Of a DNA stretch of 64,000 bases, positions 1 through 8,876 are shown one piece after another. The translations under genes were made by a program, and so were the position numbers. This stretch comes from BOG-224 sp963783505. GTDB lineage: Bacteria > Acidobacteriota > Terriglobia > Bryobacterales > Bryobacteraceae. The first letter of the stretch is position 1. Each line of letters begins with the position of its first letter. Under the pieces are notes generated by a model that had not been told where the DNA came from, made no database searches, and was given only the letters and a program-made list of their open reading frames with translations. The DNA is taken from positions 186,001 to 250,000 of the forward strand of contig CAWAOP010000056.1 of the NCBI GenBank assembly GCA_963783505.1. Direction: 5' to 3'.

Positions 1-1
1 G

Positions 2-391
2 CCCGGCTGGTGGACCGTTAAGCAGGCCTCGGCCGCCGTGGATGCGGGCTACGCGAGCCGCATGATGCTGGAGGTCGCTCCCGAGCGGACCTTCGGCGTG
101 TTATCGCCGGCGTTCCAGGGCTGCGATGGCGGGTTCGCGCTTCAGGAGCACGCCACGCGCGGGTGCACGTTTCTGAAAGACAAACTTTGCGAACTCCATC
201 CAACGCCATTTCAGCCCCTGGAGTGCCGCTTCTGCCACCACGACCGAACGGGCCTCGGTCCCCAGTGCCATGCGGCGCTGGAAGAAGACTGGAAAACGCC
301 TGCCGGCCGAGCGCTGGTCTCCCGGTGGTGCAGATTGACGGGACTCTGGGACGACTTGAGCCGCTACCGTCTGGAGAAGCTCAAGACCTGA
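2..391 (+). CDS. Cysteine-rich protein, YkgJ-like, 5' end outside window
   Basis: Only the 3' part is present. The frame is open from base 2, and the residues before the first in-window GTG (base 38) read as protein (WWTVKQASAA), so the true start lies upstream. About 129 residues remain. Six cysteines fall within about 50 residues, including an ECRFCHH motif, and a seventh follows near the C-terminus. This spacing resembles YkgJ-type zinc/iron-chelating cysteine-cluster proteins, whose biochemical role is generally unknown. The stop is 30 bases before the next gene on the same strand. Family assignment is by resemblance only. Confidence 0.65.
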   Translation, partial: PGWWTVKQASAAVDAGYASRMMLEVAPERTFGVLSPAFQGCDGGFALQEHATRGCTFLKDKLCELHPTPFQPLECRFCHHDRTGLGPQCHAALEEDWKTPAGRALVSRWCRLTGLWDDLSRYRLEKLKT

Positions 392-421
392 GCATTGTGA
401 TTCGCCGACTTTTGTGAAGCC

Positions 422-1144
422 ATGGAGTTTTCATCTCAACACAGCTCCGAAGAACCGATGCTGCTCAATCTCTTCAGGTCGTTCCTGTTTCCTAACGGCG
501 ATGCCTCGGCGCGCGTCATGGAAGCCATACGCACCAAACAGAAGGGCCAGATGCGTGCATCGCCCGGGGCTCGCTGGATGCCGTTCGTTGCGGTCGAAAT
601 CACCGACACGGGAACGAGCGCGTTTCGGTGGGAGGCTCGCATCGGCTCGGGCGCGTTCACTCGAACCTCGGTGACGGACGCCTACGAGCACGGCCATGGC
701 CGCCTGGTGGTGAGCCTGGGAGGCCTGGTTCCGATCAAGAAATTGGTGGGGCCGGAGTTCGATATTGGAGAACTCCAACGTTATCTGGGCGCGATATGCT
801 GGCTGGCGCCAGTCGCTTCGAATCACGAGTCGCTCGAATGGGAGGCCGCTGGTTCAGCTACCTTGCGAGTTCGCGACCGGCTTGGGCCGCGGGCCGCTTG
901 GGTAGATTTTGAACTCGGGCCGGATGGCCGCCCCATCGCCTGCCGCGCCGAGCGGCCGCGCACGGCGGGTAACCGGTCCGTGATGACGCCTTGGTCGGCG
1001 CGCGCCTCCGGGTTCGAATTATGGGAAGGCTTCCGGGTGGCGAGGCGCCTGGAAGCCTCCTGGGAGTTGCCCGAAGGGACGTTCAATTACTACCGGTCCG
1101 ACGTCACGTCGTTTGAAGCTGTCCCGAGTTTGAGCGAGTCCTAA
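422..1144 (+). CDS. DUF6544 family protein
   Basis: A 240-residue soluble protein with no signal peptide or clear membrane segment. The central part (about residues 50-215) has the pattern I associate with DUF6544: a conserved FRWEARI stretch, a glycine-rich GLVPIKKLVGPEFDIGEL segment and a C-terminal FELWEGFRVARRLEASWELPEG-like end, partly quoted here. Members are of unknown function. The ATG at 422 is taken; a second ATG at 461 is possible. Its last 41 bases overlap the convergent membrane-protein gene on the minus strand. Confidence 0.7.
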   Translation: MEFSSQHSSEEPMLLNLFRSFLFPNGDASARVMEAIRTKQKGQMRASPGARWMPFVAVEITDTGTSAFRWEARIGSGAFTRTSVTDAYEHGHGRLVVSLGGLVPIKKLVGPEFDIGELQRYLGAICWLAPVASNHESLEWEAAGSATLRVRDRLGPRAAWVDFELGPDGRPIACRAERPRTAGNRSVMTPWSARASGFELWEGFRVARRLEASWELPEGTFNYYRSDVTSFEAVPSLSES

Positions 1145-1496
1145 TTGTGTAGCCGAGCCACACCATGGGCGGGTAAACAATCATCAGGGCCAGGCTGAAC
1201 CAGTGCGGCACAATGCTCCACTCCATGGCCGCCGAAGCCACGCCCATCAACTCACCAAACGCCATGAGTCCGAGCATCGCCGTCCAGGCTTTTCCCCTGG
1301 CGATCCGTGCGCAGAGATAGCCGCCCAGGATCGTGAACAACGAGTCGGTGAACAAGCTTGCCCAAAAGTAATAAAGGGGCGGCAGCTTCATGGAATTGAA
1401 GCCTGGAATCAGCGCGGCGAATATCTGATCCGCCACCACCACCAGAACTCCGATAACCGCATACCCTGCCGCCACAGCCCCGATTGTGCGCCACAT
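1104..1496 (-). CDS. Small integral membrane protein, unknown function
   Basis: A 130-residue protein with about four hydrophobic segments: near residues 5-27, 38-56, 65-85 and 95-115. It starts MWRTIGAVAAGYAVIG. The ATG at 1496 is chosen over a longer upstream frame because a GAGGAGGGG Shine-Dalgarno lies 3 bases before it. The C-terminal tail is polar and overlaps the 3' end of the convergent DUF6544 gene. I do not recognise a named family. Confidence 0.7.
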   Translation of the reverse strand: MWRTIGAVAAGYAVIGVLVVVADQIFAALIPGFNSMKLPPLYYFWASLFTDSLFTILGGYLCARIARGKAWTAMLGLMAFGELMGVASAAMEWSIVPHWFSLALMIVYPPMVWLGYTIRTRSNSGQLQTT

Positions 1497-1636
1497 AAGC
1501 CCCTCCTCTATCGGGAGAGTATACACCATAGTGAGAGAAGTGCAATTAATAAAGTGACATGACAAAGTGAAATAGTGTAACCGCCCACCGTTCACGCGCG
1601 TTTACTGGGATAGTGGATCATGTGAGGCGGAATACT

Positions 1637-2500
1637 ATGCTCCGGCGGATTTTGATTCTCCCCGCGTCCCTCTTGCTTTTAGCCGCGGCCGATCAGCCGT
1701 GGAAAGACAAACAGGTTGCGGACTGGAACGAGGACGATACCAGGCTGATTCTTTCCGATTCGCCGTGGGCCAAAACTGTCGAGGCAACCCTAGACCGCTC
1801 CGCCAATCGCGGTCAGCGGCAGACGGGCCGCACGGGAGGGCTTGGCGGGCTGGGCGGCATTCTCGGCATTCCGGGCATTGGGGGCGTCGGCCGCTATCCC
1901 GGCGGCGGTTATCCGGGAGGGGGCTATCCAGGGGGAGGAAATCCGGGCGGCGGATACCCAGGCGGTACAACCTACCCTGGCGGCGGCTATCCGGGCGGTA
2001 CTACTTACCCTGGCGGCACGACCTACCCTGGCGGGCAGTATCCCGGCGGCCAGCAGCCAGGCACTACGAATGATGGATCGGCTCAGGACCCCAATCAGCC
2101 GCCCAGACTGGCCCTGCGTTGGGAAAGCGCCGCTCCGATTCGCGATGCGGAACTGAAAGCGAAGGATGTGGACGCGCCAACCGTGGACGAGACCAGATAC
2201 TACGCCATCGCGGTCTACGGCGTTCCTAGCCGATTCATCAACGAGAACGCCCAGAACCTCGCCTCGCAGCTCAAAAAGCAAGCCTCCCTCCGGCGCGATG
2301 GAAAGAAGGACCTGGCGCCCGCCAGCGTCGATGTTCTCGATCGCCCCAGTGGGCCCCTATTCGTCTACCTCTTCCCGCGAACCAAGGAAATCGGCCAGAA
2401 CGACAACCGCATCGAGTTCGACGCCAAGATCGGTGCCCTGAGCTTCACACAGTCGTTCTATCTCGACGACATGATGTTCCAGGGGAAGCTGGAACTCTGA
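1637..2500 (+). CDS. Secreted protein with PGG-rich tandem repeats
   Basis: About 287 residues. It begins with a typical signal peptide (MLRRILILPASLLLLAAA). The ATG at 1637 follows GAGGCGG at good spacing; an in-frame GTG-type start at 1613 is less likely. Residues about 75-135 are a low-complexity run of YPGGG, YPGGTT and YPGGQ units, repetitive at DNA level from about 1895 to 2060. The C-terminal 140 residues form a globular domain ending in FTQSFYLDDMMFQGKLEL. Function unknown; export is inferred, and the Pro-Gly linker may act as a flexible spacer. Confidence 0.75.
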   Translation: MLRRILILPASLLLLAAADQPWKDKQVADWNEDDTRLILSDSPWAKTVEATLDRSANRGQRQTGRTGGLGGLGGILGIPGIGGVGRYPGGGYPGGGYPGGGNPGGGYPGGTTYPGGGYPGGTTYPGGTTYPGGQYPGGQQPGTTNDGSAQDPNQPPRLALRWESAAPIRDAELKAKDVDAPTVDETRYYAIAVYGVPSRFINENAQNLASQLKKQASLRRDGKKDLAPASVDVLDRPSGPLFVYLFPRTKEIGQNDNRIEFDAKIGALSFTQSFYLDDMMFQGKLEL

Positions 2501-2511
2501 GGGGAAGGCGG

Positions 2512-2628
2512 CGTACGTCGCTCGGCGTCCGTCGTTCGTAGGCGTACGTCGTCAGTCGTCCGTCGCCAGTATTCACCTTTCAGCCTTCTGTCTTCTGCTT
2601 TCAGCCCCCAGCCCCCAGCCCCTACCCC
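2512..2628. repeat. Degenerate 7-nt tandem repeats
   Basis: Two adjoining tracts of degenerate heptamers fill the gap between convergent genes. The first is built on GTCGTAC-like units. The second can be cut into TTCACCT, TTCAGCC, TTCTGTC, TTCTGCT, TTCAGCC, CCCAGCC and CCCAGCC. The second tract runs into the stop codon of the DUF2892 gene. The same heptad style recurs at 7276-7338, 12891-12920, 13036-13072 and 53224-53382. Confidence 0.7.
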
Positions 2629-2810
2629 TTCACGCCCAGCTTCCGCAGAAACGTCATCATGGGGCACCAGTTGGAGAATCCGGACTGGAACAGGTTCAGG
2701 CCCACAAACGCAGTGAACAGGAACCAGTACGGACTCACCCAGTAACCCAAAGCCAGGCTTGCCATCACGAATAATCCGGCGACCAACCGCAAAGACCGTT
2801 CGACATTCAT
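2622..2810 (-). CDS. DUF2892 (YgaP-type) inner-membrane protein
   Basis: A 62-residue protein of the DUF2892 type: two hydrophobic helices (about residues 8-22 and 26-44) followed by WCPMMTFLRKLGV. The cysteine of WCPM is the conserved feature of the family, whose members occur alone or fused to rhodanese domains as in YgaP. It is the last gene of the efflux operon; its ATG overlaps the RND stop (ATGA, 4 bases), which implies coupled translation. The role with the pump is unknown. Confidence 0.85.
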   Translation of the reverse strand: MNVERSLRLVAGLFVMASLALGYWVSPYWFLFTAFVGLNLFQSGFSNWCPMMTFLRKLGVKG

Positions 2811-5800
2811 GCGATGCTTCTCCTCCGATTGACTACAAAGTACACGATGGGCACGGTCATGCGCGATAGGGCGAGCGAGGCGACTTCGCCCGCCATCAGC
2901 GCTATGGCCAGACCCTGAAAGATCGGATCGAACAGAATCACTCCCGCGCCCACAACCACCGCGGCCGCGGTCAGCATCATGGGACGGAAGCGCACCGCGC
3001 CCGCGTCGATTACCGCTTCATCCAGCGGCATGCCTTCCTTGAGGCGGAGCTCGATGAAGTCCACCAGGATGATCGAATTGCGCACCACGATTCCCGCTCC
3101 GGCGATGAAGCCGATCATCGACGTGGCCGTGAAGAACGCGTGCAGCAGACCATGCGCCGGCAGAATGCCAACCAGCGAAAAAGGAATGGCCGCCATGATG
3201 ACCAGGGGCGTAATGAAGGATTGGAACCACCCGACCACCAACCCGTAGATCAGGATCAGCACCGCCGCGAACGCAATGCCCAAATCGCGGAACACTTCGT
3301 AAGTGATGTGCCACTCGCCATCCCACTTCATGGAATAGTGTTCGGAGTCCGTGGGCAGCGCGGCCATGTGCCGCTCGATCGCGTAACCGCCCGGCGCCTG
3401 AAACTTATCCATCCGAGGACCGAGCCTGAGGATGGCGTACACGGGGCTTTCCATGGCCCCGGCCACATCGCCGGTCACATAGGTCACCGGCAGCAGATTC
3501 TTGTGATAGATGCTCTTGTCTTCGACTGACTCTTCGGCATGGACTAATTCGCCCAGCGCCACCAGCTTTCCCGTCCGGCCCATCACCTTGAGCGCCTCGA
3601 GTTGCTTCAAGTCGGAGCGGCTGGCGCGAGCGAGACGCAGCGTGAGCGGAATGTCCTCTTTGGCCGAATCCACGTGGAGCAAGCCGGCTTGATAGCCGGA
3701 AGAAGCCATCGCCAGGGTTTGCGCAATATCGCTTTCGGAAACGCCGCTCAGCGCAGCCTTTTCTTTGTCGACGACAAGCCTGTACTTGGGCTGATCGTCC
3801 TCTACATACCAATCCACATCCACTACGCCATTCGTGTTCTTCCACAAATCGCGGATGCGCCGCGCGATGGCGATGCGCTCGTTCAAATCCGGGCCGTATA
3901 CCTCGGCCACCAGCGTTTCGAGCACCGGCGGACCGGGCGGCACTTCCGCCACTTTGATGCGCGCGCCGTAGCGGTTGGCTACCGGCAACAGGCGGTCGCG
4001 CACCTGTTTCGCAATTTCGTGGCTCTGCAGCTTGCGATCTCCCTTCGAAAGTAAGTTCACTTGTATGTCGGCGACGTTCGACCCTTGCCTTAGGTAGTAA
4101 TGCCGTACCAGCCCGTTGAAGTTGAATGGCGACGCCGCTCCGGCGTACGTCTGTAGGTTGACCACCTCGGGCTGTTCGAGCGTGGCCCGCGCGAGCGCGC
4201 CGGCGGCGCGCTGGGTCTCTTCGAGCGTGGTTCCATTCGGCATATCCACAATCACCTGGAACTCGCTCTTGTTATCGAACGGCAGCATCTTGACCTTGAC
4301 GTACTGAAAATAGAACAAGGAAACCGATCCGAGTAACAAGGCCACTACACCCAGTAAGAAACCCCAACGGAGCGCGGGGACGTGAAGCAGTTTCCCCATG
4401 ACGCGCCGGTAAATGCGCGTGGGCAGGCTCTCTTGCTCTAAGCGATCGCCGGCATCCGTTTTGCGCAGGATTCTCACCGCGGCCCACGGAGTCACCATGA
4501 ACGCCACCAGAAGCGAGAACACGATGGCCGCGCTCGCTCCAATCGGGATCGGCCGCATGTACGGACCCATCAGGCCGCCGACGAACGCCATGGGCAGAAT
4601 TGCGGCTACCACAGTCAGCGTCGCGAGAATCGTCGGATTGCCGACCTCATCCACGGCTTCTATGGCTACTTCATTAGGCGGCCGGCCTCTGTTCGCCGGC
4701 ATCCGCCAGTGCCGTACGATGTTCTCCACCACCACAATGGCGTCGTCCACCAGGATCCCGATGGAGAAGATCAGCGCGAAGAGCGTTATCCGGTTGAGCG
4801 TGTAGCCATACAGATAAAACACCGCCAGCGTCAGAGCCAGCGTAACCGGGATGGCTACAAATACAATCAGCGATTCGCGGAAACCGAGCGTGATCGCGAT
4901 CAGGATACTTACCGAAACCACCGCGATCAGCATGTGGAACAGCAGCTCATTCGATTTCTCTGCCGCGGTTTCGCCGTAGTTACGCGTGATATCCACCTGG
5001 ACGTCGGCGGGAATCACCGAACCCTTGAGGCCTTCCACGCGCTGCAGCACGTTTTCCGCGACCTCCACCGCGTTGGTCCCCTTCCGCTTCGCGATGGCGA
5101 TGGTCACCGCCGGCAGAAACTCGCGCGTGCCGGCGCGCACCATGCGGACATATTGAGAAGGCTCTTCCCCTCCGTCGATCGCCTCGGCTAAATCGCGCAC
5201 GAAGACGGGCTTGTCGTTCGCCACCCCGGCTACGACATTGCGCACGTCCTCGGCCGATGTAAGAAACTCGCCCGTCTCCAAGAGGTATTCCCGATTGGCG
5301 GCGTCGAATTGGCCGGATGGCAGCCTGCGGTTGGAAAGACCGAGCGCTCCGGCCACTTGAAGCGGACTCAGATTGTAGGCGGCCAGCTTCGCCGCATCCA
5401 GTACGATTCGAACCTCGCGCTTCTGCCCGCCGATCAGCGTGACGGCGGAAACGTCCGGCGTCTGCTTGATCGTGTCGTGAACCTGCGAGGCGATCTGCCG
5501 CAGTTCGAAATCGCCGTAGCGTTTGCTCGAAAGGGTGAGCGCCAGAATCGGCACGTCGTCAATCGAGCGCGGCTTCACCAACGGCTGGGAGGCGCCGGGA
5601 GGAATCAGGTCGAAGTTCGCATAGAGCTTCTGGTTCAAGCGGACGATGGCCTTCTCCTCGTCCTGCCCCACGTAGAACCGCACGATAGCCATGGAGCGGC
5701 CGGGGCTCGAAGTCGAGTAGATGTATTCAACTCCAGGGACCTCCCAGAGCAGTTTCTCCATCGGCTTGGTGACGCGCTCTTCCACTTCGCGCGCCGACGC

Positions 5801-5983
5801 GCCGGGCATCTGGACAAGGACGTCGATCATCGGCACGACGATCTGCGGTTCCTCCTCGCGCGGCAGACGCCACACGGCGAAGGCGCCGACCAGCAGCGCC
5901 GCGGCGATGATAAGCGGCGTGAGTTTCGATGAGATCCACGCCCGGGCGAACCGCCCGGCCGGTCCCAGCGCGCGCGTGGCCAT
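2807..5983 (-). CDS. RND efflux transporter, inner-membrane permease
   Basis: About 1058 residues, the usual length for an AcrB/MexF/CzcA-type RND proton antiporter. It starts MATRALGPAGRFARAWISSK. A transmembrane helix near residues 20-38 is followed by the porter domain, then a multi-helix bundle around residues 340-540 containing GILVDDAIVVVENIVRHW, then a second porter half and a second helix bundle near the C-terminus (GAGIVVRNSIILVDFIEL). It would work with the adjoining fusion protein and TolC-like gene; the substrate cannot be read. In this sequence the frame is continuous with the fusion-protein gene, giving one 1514-residue reading frame, but the separate ATG at 5983 and the intact pump N-terminus argue for two genes joined by a frameshift. 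Confidence 0.9.
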   Translation of the reverse strand: MATRALGPAGRFARAWISSKLTPLIIAAALLVGAFAVWRLPREEEPQIVVPMIDVLVQMPGASAREVEERVTKPMEKLLWEVPGVEYIYSTSSPGRSMAIVRFYVGQDEEKAIVRLNQKLYANFDLIPPGASQPLVKPRSIDDVPILALTLSSKRYGDFELRQIASQVHDTIKQTPDVSAVTLIGGQKREVRIVLDAAKLAAYNLSPLQVAGALGLSNRRLPSGQFDAANREYLLETGEFLTSAEDVRNVVAGVANDKPVFVRDLAEAIDGGEEPSQYVRMVRAGTREFLPAVTIAIAKRKGTNAVEVAENVLQRVEGLKGSVIPADVQVDITRNYGETAAEKSNELLFHMLIAVVSVSILIAITLGFRESLIVFVAIPVTLALTLAVFYLYGYTLNRITLFALIFSIGILVDDAIVVVENIVRHWRMPANRGRPPNEVAIEAVDEVGNPTILATLTVVAAILPMAFVGGLMGPYMRPIPIGASAAIVFSLLVAFMVTPWAAVRILRKTDAGDRLEQESLPTRIYRRVMGKLLHVPALRWGFLLGVVALLLGSVSLFYFQYVKVKMLPFDNKSEFQVIVDMPNGTTLEETQRAAGALARATLEQPEVVNLQTYAGAASPFNFNGLVRHYYLRQGSNVADIQVNLLSKGDRKLQSHEIAKQVRDRLLPVANRYGARIKVAEVPPGPPVLETLVAEVYGPDLNERIAIARRIRDLWKNTNGVVDVDWYVEDDQPKYRLVVDKEKAALSGVSESDIAQTLAMASSGYQAGLLHVDSAKEDIPLTLRLARASRSDLKQLEALKVMGRTGKLVALGELVHAEESVEDKSIYHKNLLPVTYVTGDVAGAMESPVYAILRLGPRMDKFQAPGGYAIERHMAALPTDSEHYSMKWDGEWHITYEVFRDLGIAFAAVLILIYGLVVGWFQSFITPLVIMAAIPFSLVGILPAHGLLHAFFTATSMIGFIAGAGIVVRNSIILVDFIELRLKEGMPLDEAVIDAGAVRFRPMMLTAAAVVVGAGVILFDPIFQGLAIALMAGEVASLALSRMTVPIVYFVVNRRRSIA

Positions 5984-7351
5984 TACCGGACCTCCACGCG
6001 AGCGCCGTCCGCGAGATTTTCGGGAATTGGGCTGATCAACTTTTTCGCCTTCATTCACGCCGGAAAGCGCTTCAACTCCATTCGGCCCGCGCGCGCCGGT
6101 GGTCACCAGGCGCGCTCTGGCGGCGCCGTCTTCGATCACGAACACCGTTTGCAACTGCCCGTGCTCGGCGAGCGCGGCCGCCGGAATGGTCAGCGCCTTG
6201 CGCATGCCCATGGGGAAATAAGCGCGCCCGAAGATACCCGATTTCAGATTGACCACCGCCGGCAGGTCGATCTTTACCGTGTAGGAACGCGAGGCCGGAT
6301 CTACGGCCGGAACGATTTCCGATACGCGCGCGCCGAACCGGCTGCCCAGGGCGTCGAGCGAAACCTCCACGTTTTCCCCGGTCTTCACGGCGGGCAGTTT
6401 GGTCTCATCCACGGAAGCCTCCAGCCGAAAGTCGCCTTCCCGCTCGAGGGTGATAAGCGGCGCGCCCGGAGTCGCCAGATTCCCGGGCTCGACCGGCTTC
6501 TCCGTCACAACTCCCGCGAACGGCGCCGAAATCCGCGCGTAATCGCGCATGATGCTCGCGGCGCGGACCTCCTGCTGCGCCCGCGCCAGTTTTGGATCGA
6601 GCTGGCCGCGCCTGGCGCGCGCCATGTCATAAGCCGCCTGCGCGCCTTTCAGACGCGCGGAGGCCTCGTCGAATTCCTGGTCGGTGACGGACTTCTTCGA
6701 TTCGAGTTCGGCGATTCGCCTGTAGGTGGATTGCGCCAGGTCCAGATTGGCCTTGGCGGCGGCCACGCCGTTATCCGCTTCGGGGATGGCGCTCTTCACC
6801 TCGGCCTCCGCGGCTTCGGCTTTGCGGACGTTGGTCTCGAGGTCCTGAGAGTCGAGCGTCACGAGGAGTTGACCCTCGCGAACCGAGTCGCCCACATGCA
6901 CGGCAACCTCGCGCACGTAGGCCATTACTCTGCTCGAAATGGTGGCCGCCGTGCGCGCGCGAACCGTCCCGGTGGCTTCATAAACCTCCGGCCATTCCTG
7001 GCTGGTCACAGCCACAGCCTGCACCGGAACCGCGGCCCCGACAGAGACACTCTTCCGCTGCGGCTCATTCGCCCCGCAGGCGGCCAGAGCCGCCGTCGCT
7101 ACCAGCGCCAACAGCGCCCCGTGGAGTGCGCCTCCGGCGCGCCATGCCGCTTTTCCAAGCGGCATCCGCCGTTCCGGCGGTGCTCGGCGGACATGCCTGC
7201 ATGGACGCAGGCATGGCACGCCAGAGGCGCACTCCACGGTCGAGTGGCGGCGCACGGCCAGCGCGAGCCAAACTCCTTTCTCCTTTCTCCTTTCTCCTGC
7301 CTTCCGCCTTTCGCCTTCCGCATTCCGCATTCCCGCCGCTGCCTTCCTCAC
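5983..7351 (-). CDS. RND membrane fusion (HlyD-type) lipoprotein, frameshifted at its C-terminus
   Basis: Periplasmic adaptor between RND pump and outer-membrane channel. In order: lipoprotein signal ending LAAC, biotinyl-lipoyl-like half (VGDSVREGQLLVTLD), coiled-coil hairpin of about 90 residues, second lipoyl half (APFAGVVTEKPVEPGN), beta-barrel and membrane-proximal domains. The frame as given reads through into the pump, but removing one base from the five-T run at 6041-6045 (plus strand) restores a normal ending, LISPIPENLADGARVEVR, with a TAA overlapping the pump ATG as TAATG. At the 5' end a GTG at 7351 has a strong GGAGGT site and overlaps the tolC-like stop, but about 75 codons of repeat DNA then precede the signal peptide. 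An ATG at 7165 inside that repeat puts the lipobox cysteine at residue 30, and may be the start used now. Confidence 0.8.
7121..7338. repeat. Composite repeat inserted in the 5' end of the fusion-protein gene
   Basis: A 117-bp palindromic unit (7121-7237) has perfect 14-bp terminal inverted repeats (7121-7134 and 7224-7237). Inside are smaller hairpins around 7144-7163 and 7192-7215. Next to it, 7276-7338 is a tract of heptamers: CTCCTTT three times, CTCCTGC, CTTCCGC, CTTTCGC, CTTCCGC, ATTCCGC. Both parts lie between the SD-supported GTG (7351) and the lipoprotein signal of the fusion protein, in an open frame, giving a basic low-complexity N-terminus (RNAEGERRKAGERRKEKG). Confidence 0.7.
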
Positions 7352-8679
7352 TGCAACACCTCCGAATCGGCCGTAAGACTGCCCGCGGCCAGGTCTAACA
7401 TGGTGGCCGCCACTCGCTGATCGTGAATCGCCGCAAGATACCGGGTGCGGCTCTCTACCACGGCCGTTTCGTTTCGAAGCAAATCCGTCACGTTGCTCAT
7501 GCCGGATTCGTAACGGTTCTGCGTAATTCTCAAGCTCTCGTCGGCTTCGGCCATGGCCGCTTTAGCTACTTCAATTCGCTGCCCGGCCGCGCGCAAACTC
7601 GCCCACGCGGCGCGGACCTGGAGCCGGACCGCCGAATCCACCCGCTGTTCATCCGCATGCGCGCGTTCCATGCCGAGGCGCGTTTCCTCGATGCGCGCTT
7701 TATCCGACCCGCCATTCAGCAGGTTCCAACGCAGCGCGATGGACGCCAGCCAGTTCGCCCCGCCCTTAGAGATGACCTGTTGCGTATCCGCTTCGAACGC
7801 CCCGTGGAAACCCACCTGCGGCCGGAGCGCGCCGCGGGCGCCATCGGCCTGAGTCTTCGCCAGATCCGCCTGGAGCCGCGTCTCGCGGGCCTCGGGACGC
7901 GACGCGGACGCATCTTGTTCCAGGCCTGCCAGAGTCACTTCCGGGAGATTCAGCGCCGCGAGCGGCGTCGCCAGAGCGTGCGGCGTATCGAGCGGCAGCC
8001 CGAGCGAATCGTTCAGCGCCGATTTCGCCACCTCCAGATCGGCCGCCCTCTGGATGCGCTGCTCGATCACCGCCGCCAGGTGTACTCGTATGGACAGCGT
8101 ATCCACGTCCGTGGCCATCCCCGCCGCGCGTATGGACTCGGCGCGCGCCAGATCGGCCTCCGCCGACTTCTGCGCCTGTTCCGCCACCTTCAGGCTCTCC
8201 GTTGCGAGCGCCACGCCGTAGTACGCCTTGGCCACTCCCGCGATCACCTGCATTTCGGTGCGCCGCTGCTCCTCTTGCGCCATCTTGTGCGACAGATCGC
8301 CGGACCTCAGCGCGTTCCGCGCCTGCCCTGCGTCGTAGATCGGCTGGTCGATCGTGATTTGCGACTGGAAGTTGTTCAGAGAGTCCGGCCGGTTCAGCGG
8401 TCCGATGTCGAAGTTGTCGGGCCCAAACCGATGCTGGGTCAGCAGGGAACTGAAGACGAATACAGGATTATCGCTGCGCGCCCAGGATTCCGAGAAGTTC
8501 ACCTTGGGCAGCCTGGCTCCGCGGGCTTCGTCAACATGGGCCGCGGAAGCGCTGACTTCGGCGTTGGTGGCCGCGATGGCCTGGTTCTCCTTCAGCGCCA
8601 GGCGTACCGCGTCTCGCAGTGTGAGCGCGTCCTGGGCCAGCAACGGGGCGGCCAGCGCCAGCAGAAGTAGTTTTCTCAT
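7348..8679 (-). CDS. TolC-family outer-membrane efflux protein
   Basis: 443 residues, normal for the outer-membrane efflux protein family. A short signal peptide (MRKLLLLALAAPLLA) is followed by two repeated helical OEP halves: ALTLRDAVRLALKENQAI at the start of the first, and the second closing with RYESGMSNVTDLLRNETAVVESR. It should form the trimeric channel for the RND pump downstream. First gene of the four-gene efflux operon; its TGA overlaps the GTG of the fusion-protein gene. Confidence 0.88.
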   Translation of the reverse strand: MRKLLLLALAAPLLAQDALTLRDAVRLALKENQAIAATNAEVSASAAHVDEARGARLPKVNFSESWARSDNPVFVFSSLLTQHRFGPDNFDIGPLNRPDSLNNFQSQITIDQPIYDAGQARNALRSGDLSHKMAQEEQRRTEMQVIAGVAKAYYGVALATESLKVAEQAQKSAEADLARAESIRAAGMATDVDTLSIRVHLAAVIEQRIQRAADLEVAKSALNDSLGLPLDTPHALATPLAALNLPEVTLAGLEQDASASRPEARETRLQADLAKTQADGARGALRPQVGFHGAFEADTQQVISKGGANWLASIALRWNLLNGGSDKARIEETRLGMERAHADEQRVDSAVRLQVRAAWASLRAAGQRIEVAKAAMAEADESLRITQNRYESGMSNVTDLLRNETAVVESRTRYLAAIHDQRVAATMLDLAAGSLTADSEVLQ

Positions 8680-8849
8680 AGGATTTGAGAGACTCGATTC
8701 CCCTCTACGTCATGGGAGATGCAATCCAGTGGCTGAGGTGACACCGCCGATCGGCTTCATCGGCCTAATTCTGGTTGCTCTGGCATCCCGCCGCCGAACC
8801 GCAAATCCTTGCCCTTCACTGAATTTCGAAGCGGGGTCGGGGCCTCGCT

Positions 8850-8858
8850 TGATATAAT
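8850..8858 (+). promoter_or_regulatory. Extended -10 promoter of the isoprenoid/hopanoid operon
   Basis: TGATATAAT matches TGn-TATAAT exactly, with the hexamer at 8853-8858. No good -35 hexamer is visible at the right distance, which suits an extended -10 promoter. Predicted transcription start near 8865, leaving a leader of only about 12 bases before the ispH ATG at 8877. The rest of the 8680-8876 gap shows nothing else recognisable. Confidence 0.5.
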
Positions 8859-8876
8859 TGGACGCAAAATATCCTT

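Noticed and set aside
1895..2060. Tandem repeats taken for a CRISPR-like array
   Set aside because: The units are short, in frame and encode YPGGG-type residues; there are no unique spacers.
6030..6050. Programmed ribosomal frameshift at the fusion-protein/pump junction
   Set aside because: The run is GAAAAAG, one A short of the A-AAA-AAG -1 site; a -1 shift gives an immediate stop, and the normal ending needs +1. A plain indel is simpler.
6149..8670. Two long plus-strand frames opposite the efflux genes
   Set aside because: Antisense to well-conserved fusion-protein and TolC-family sequence; composition typical of antisense reading.
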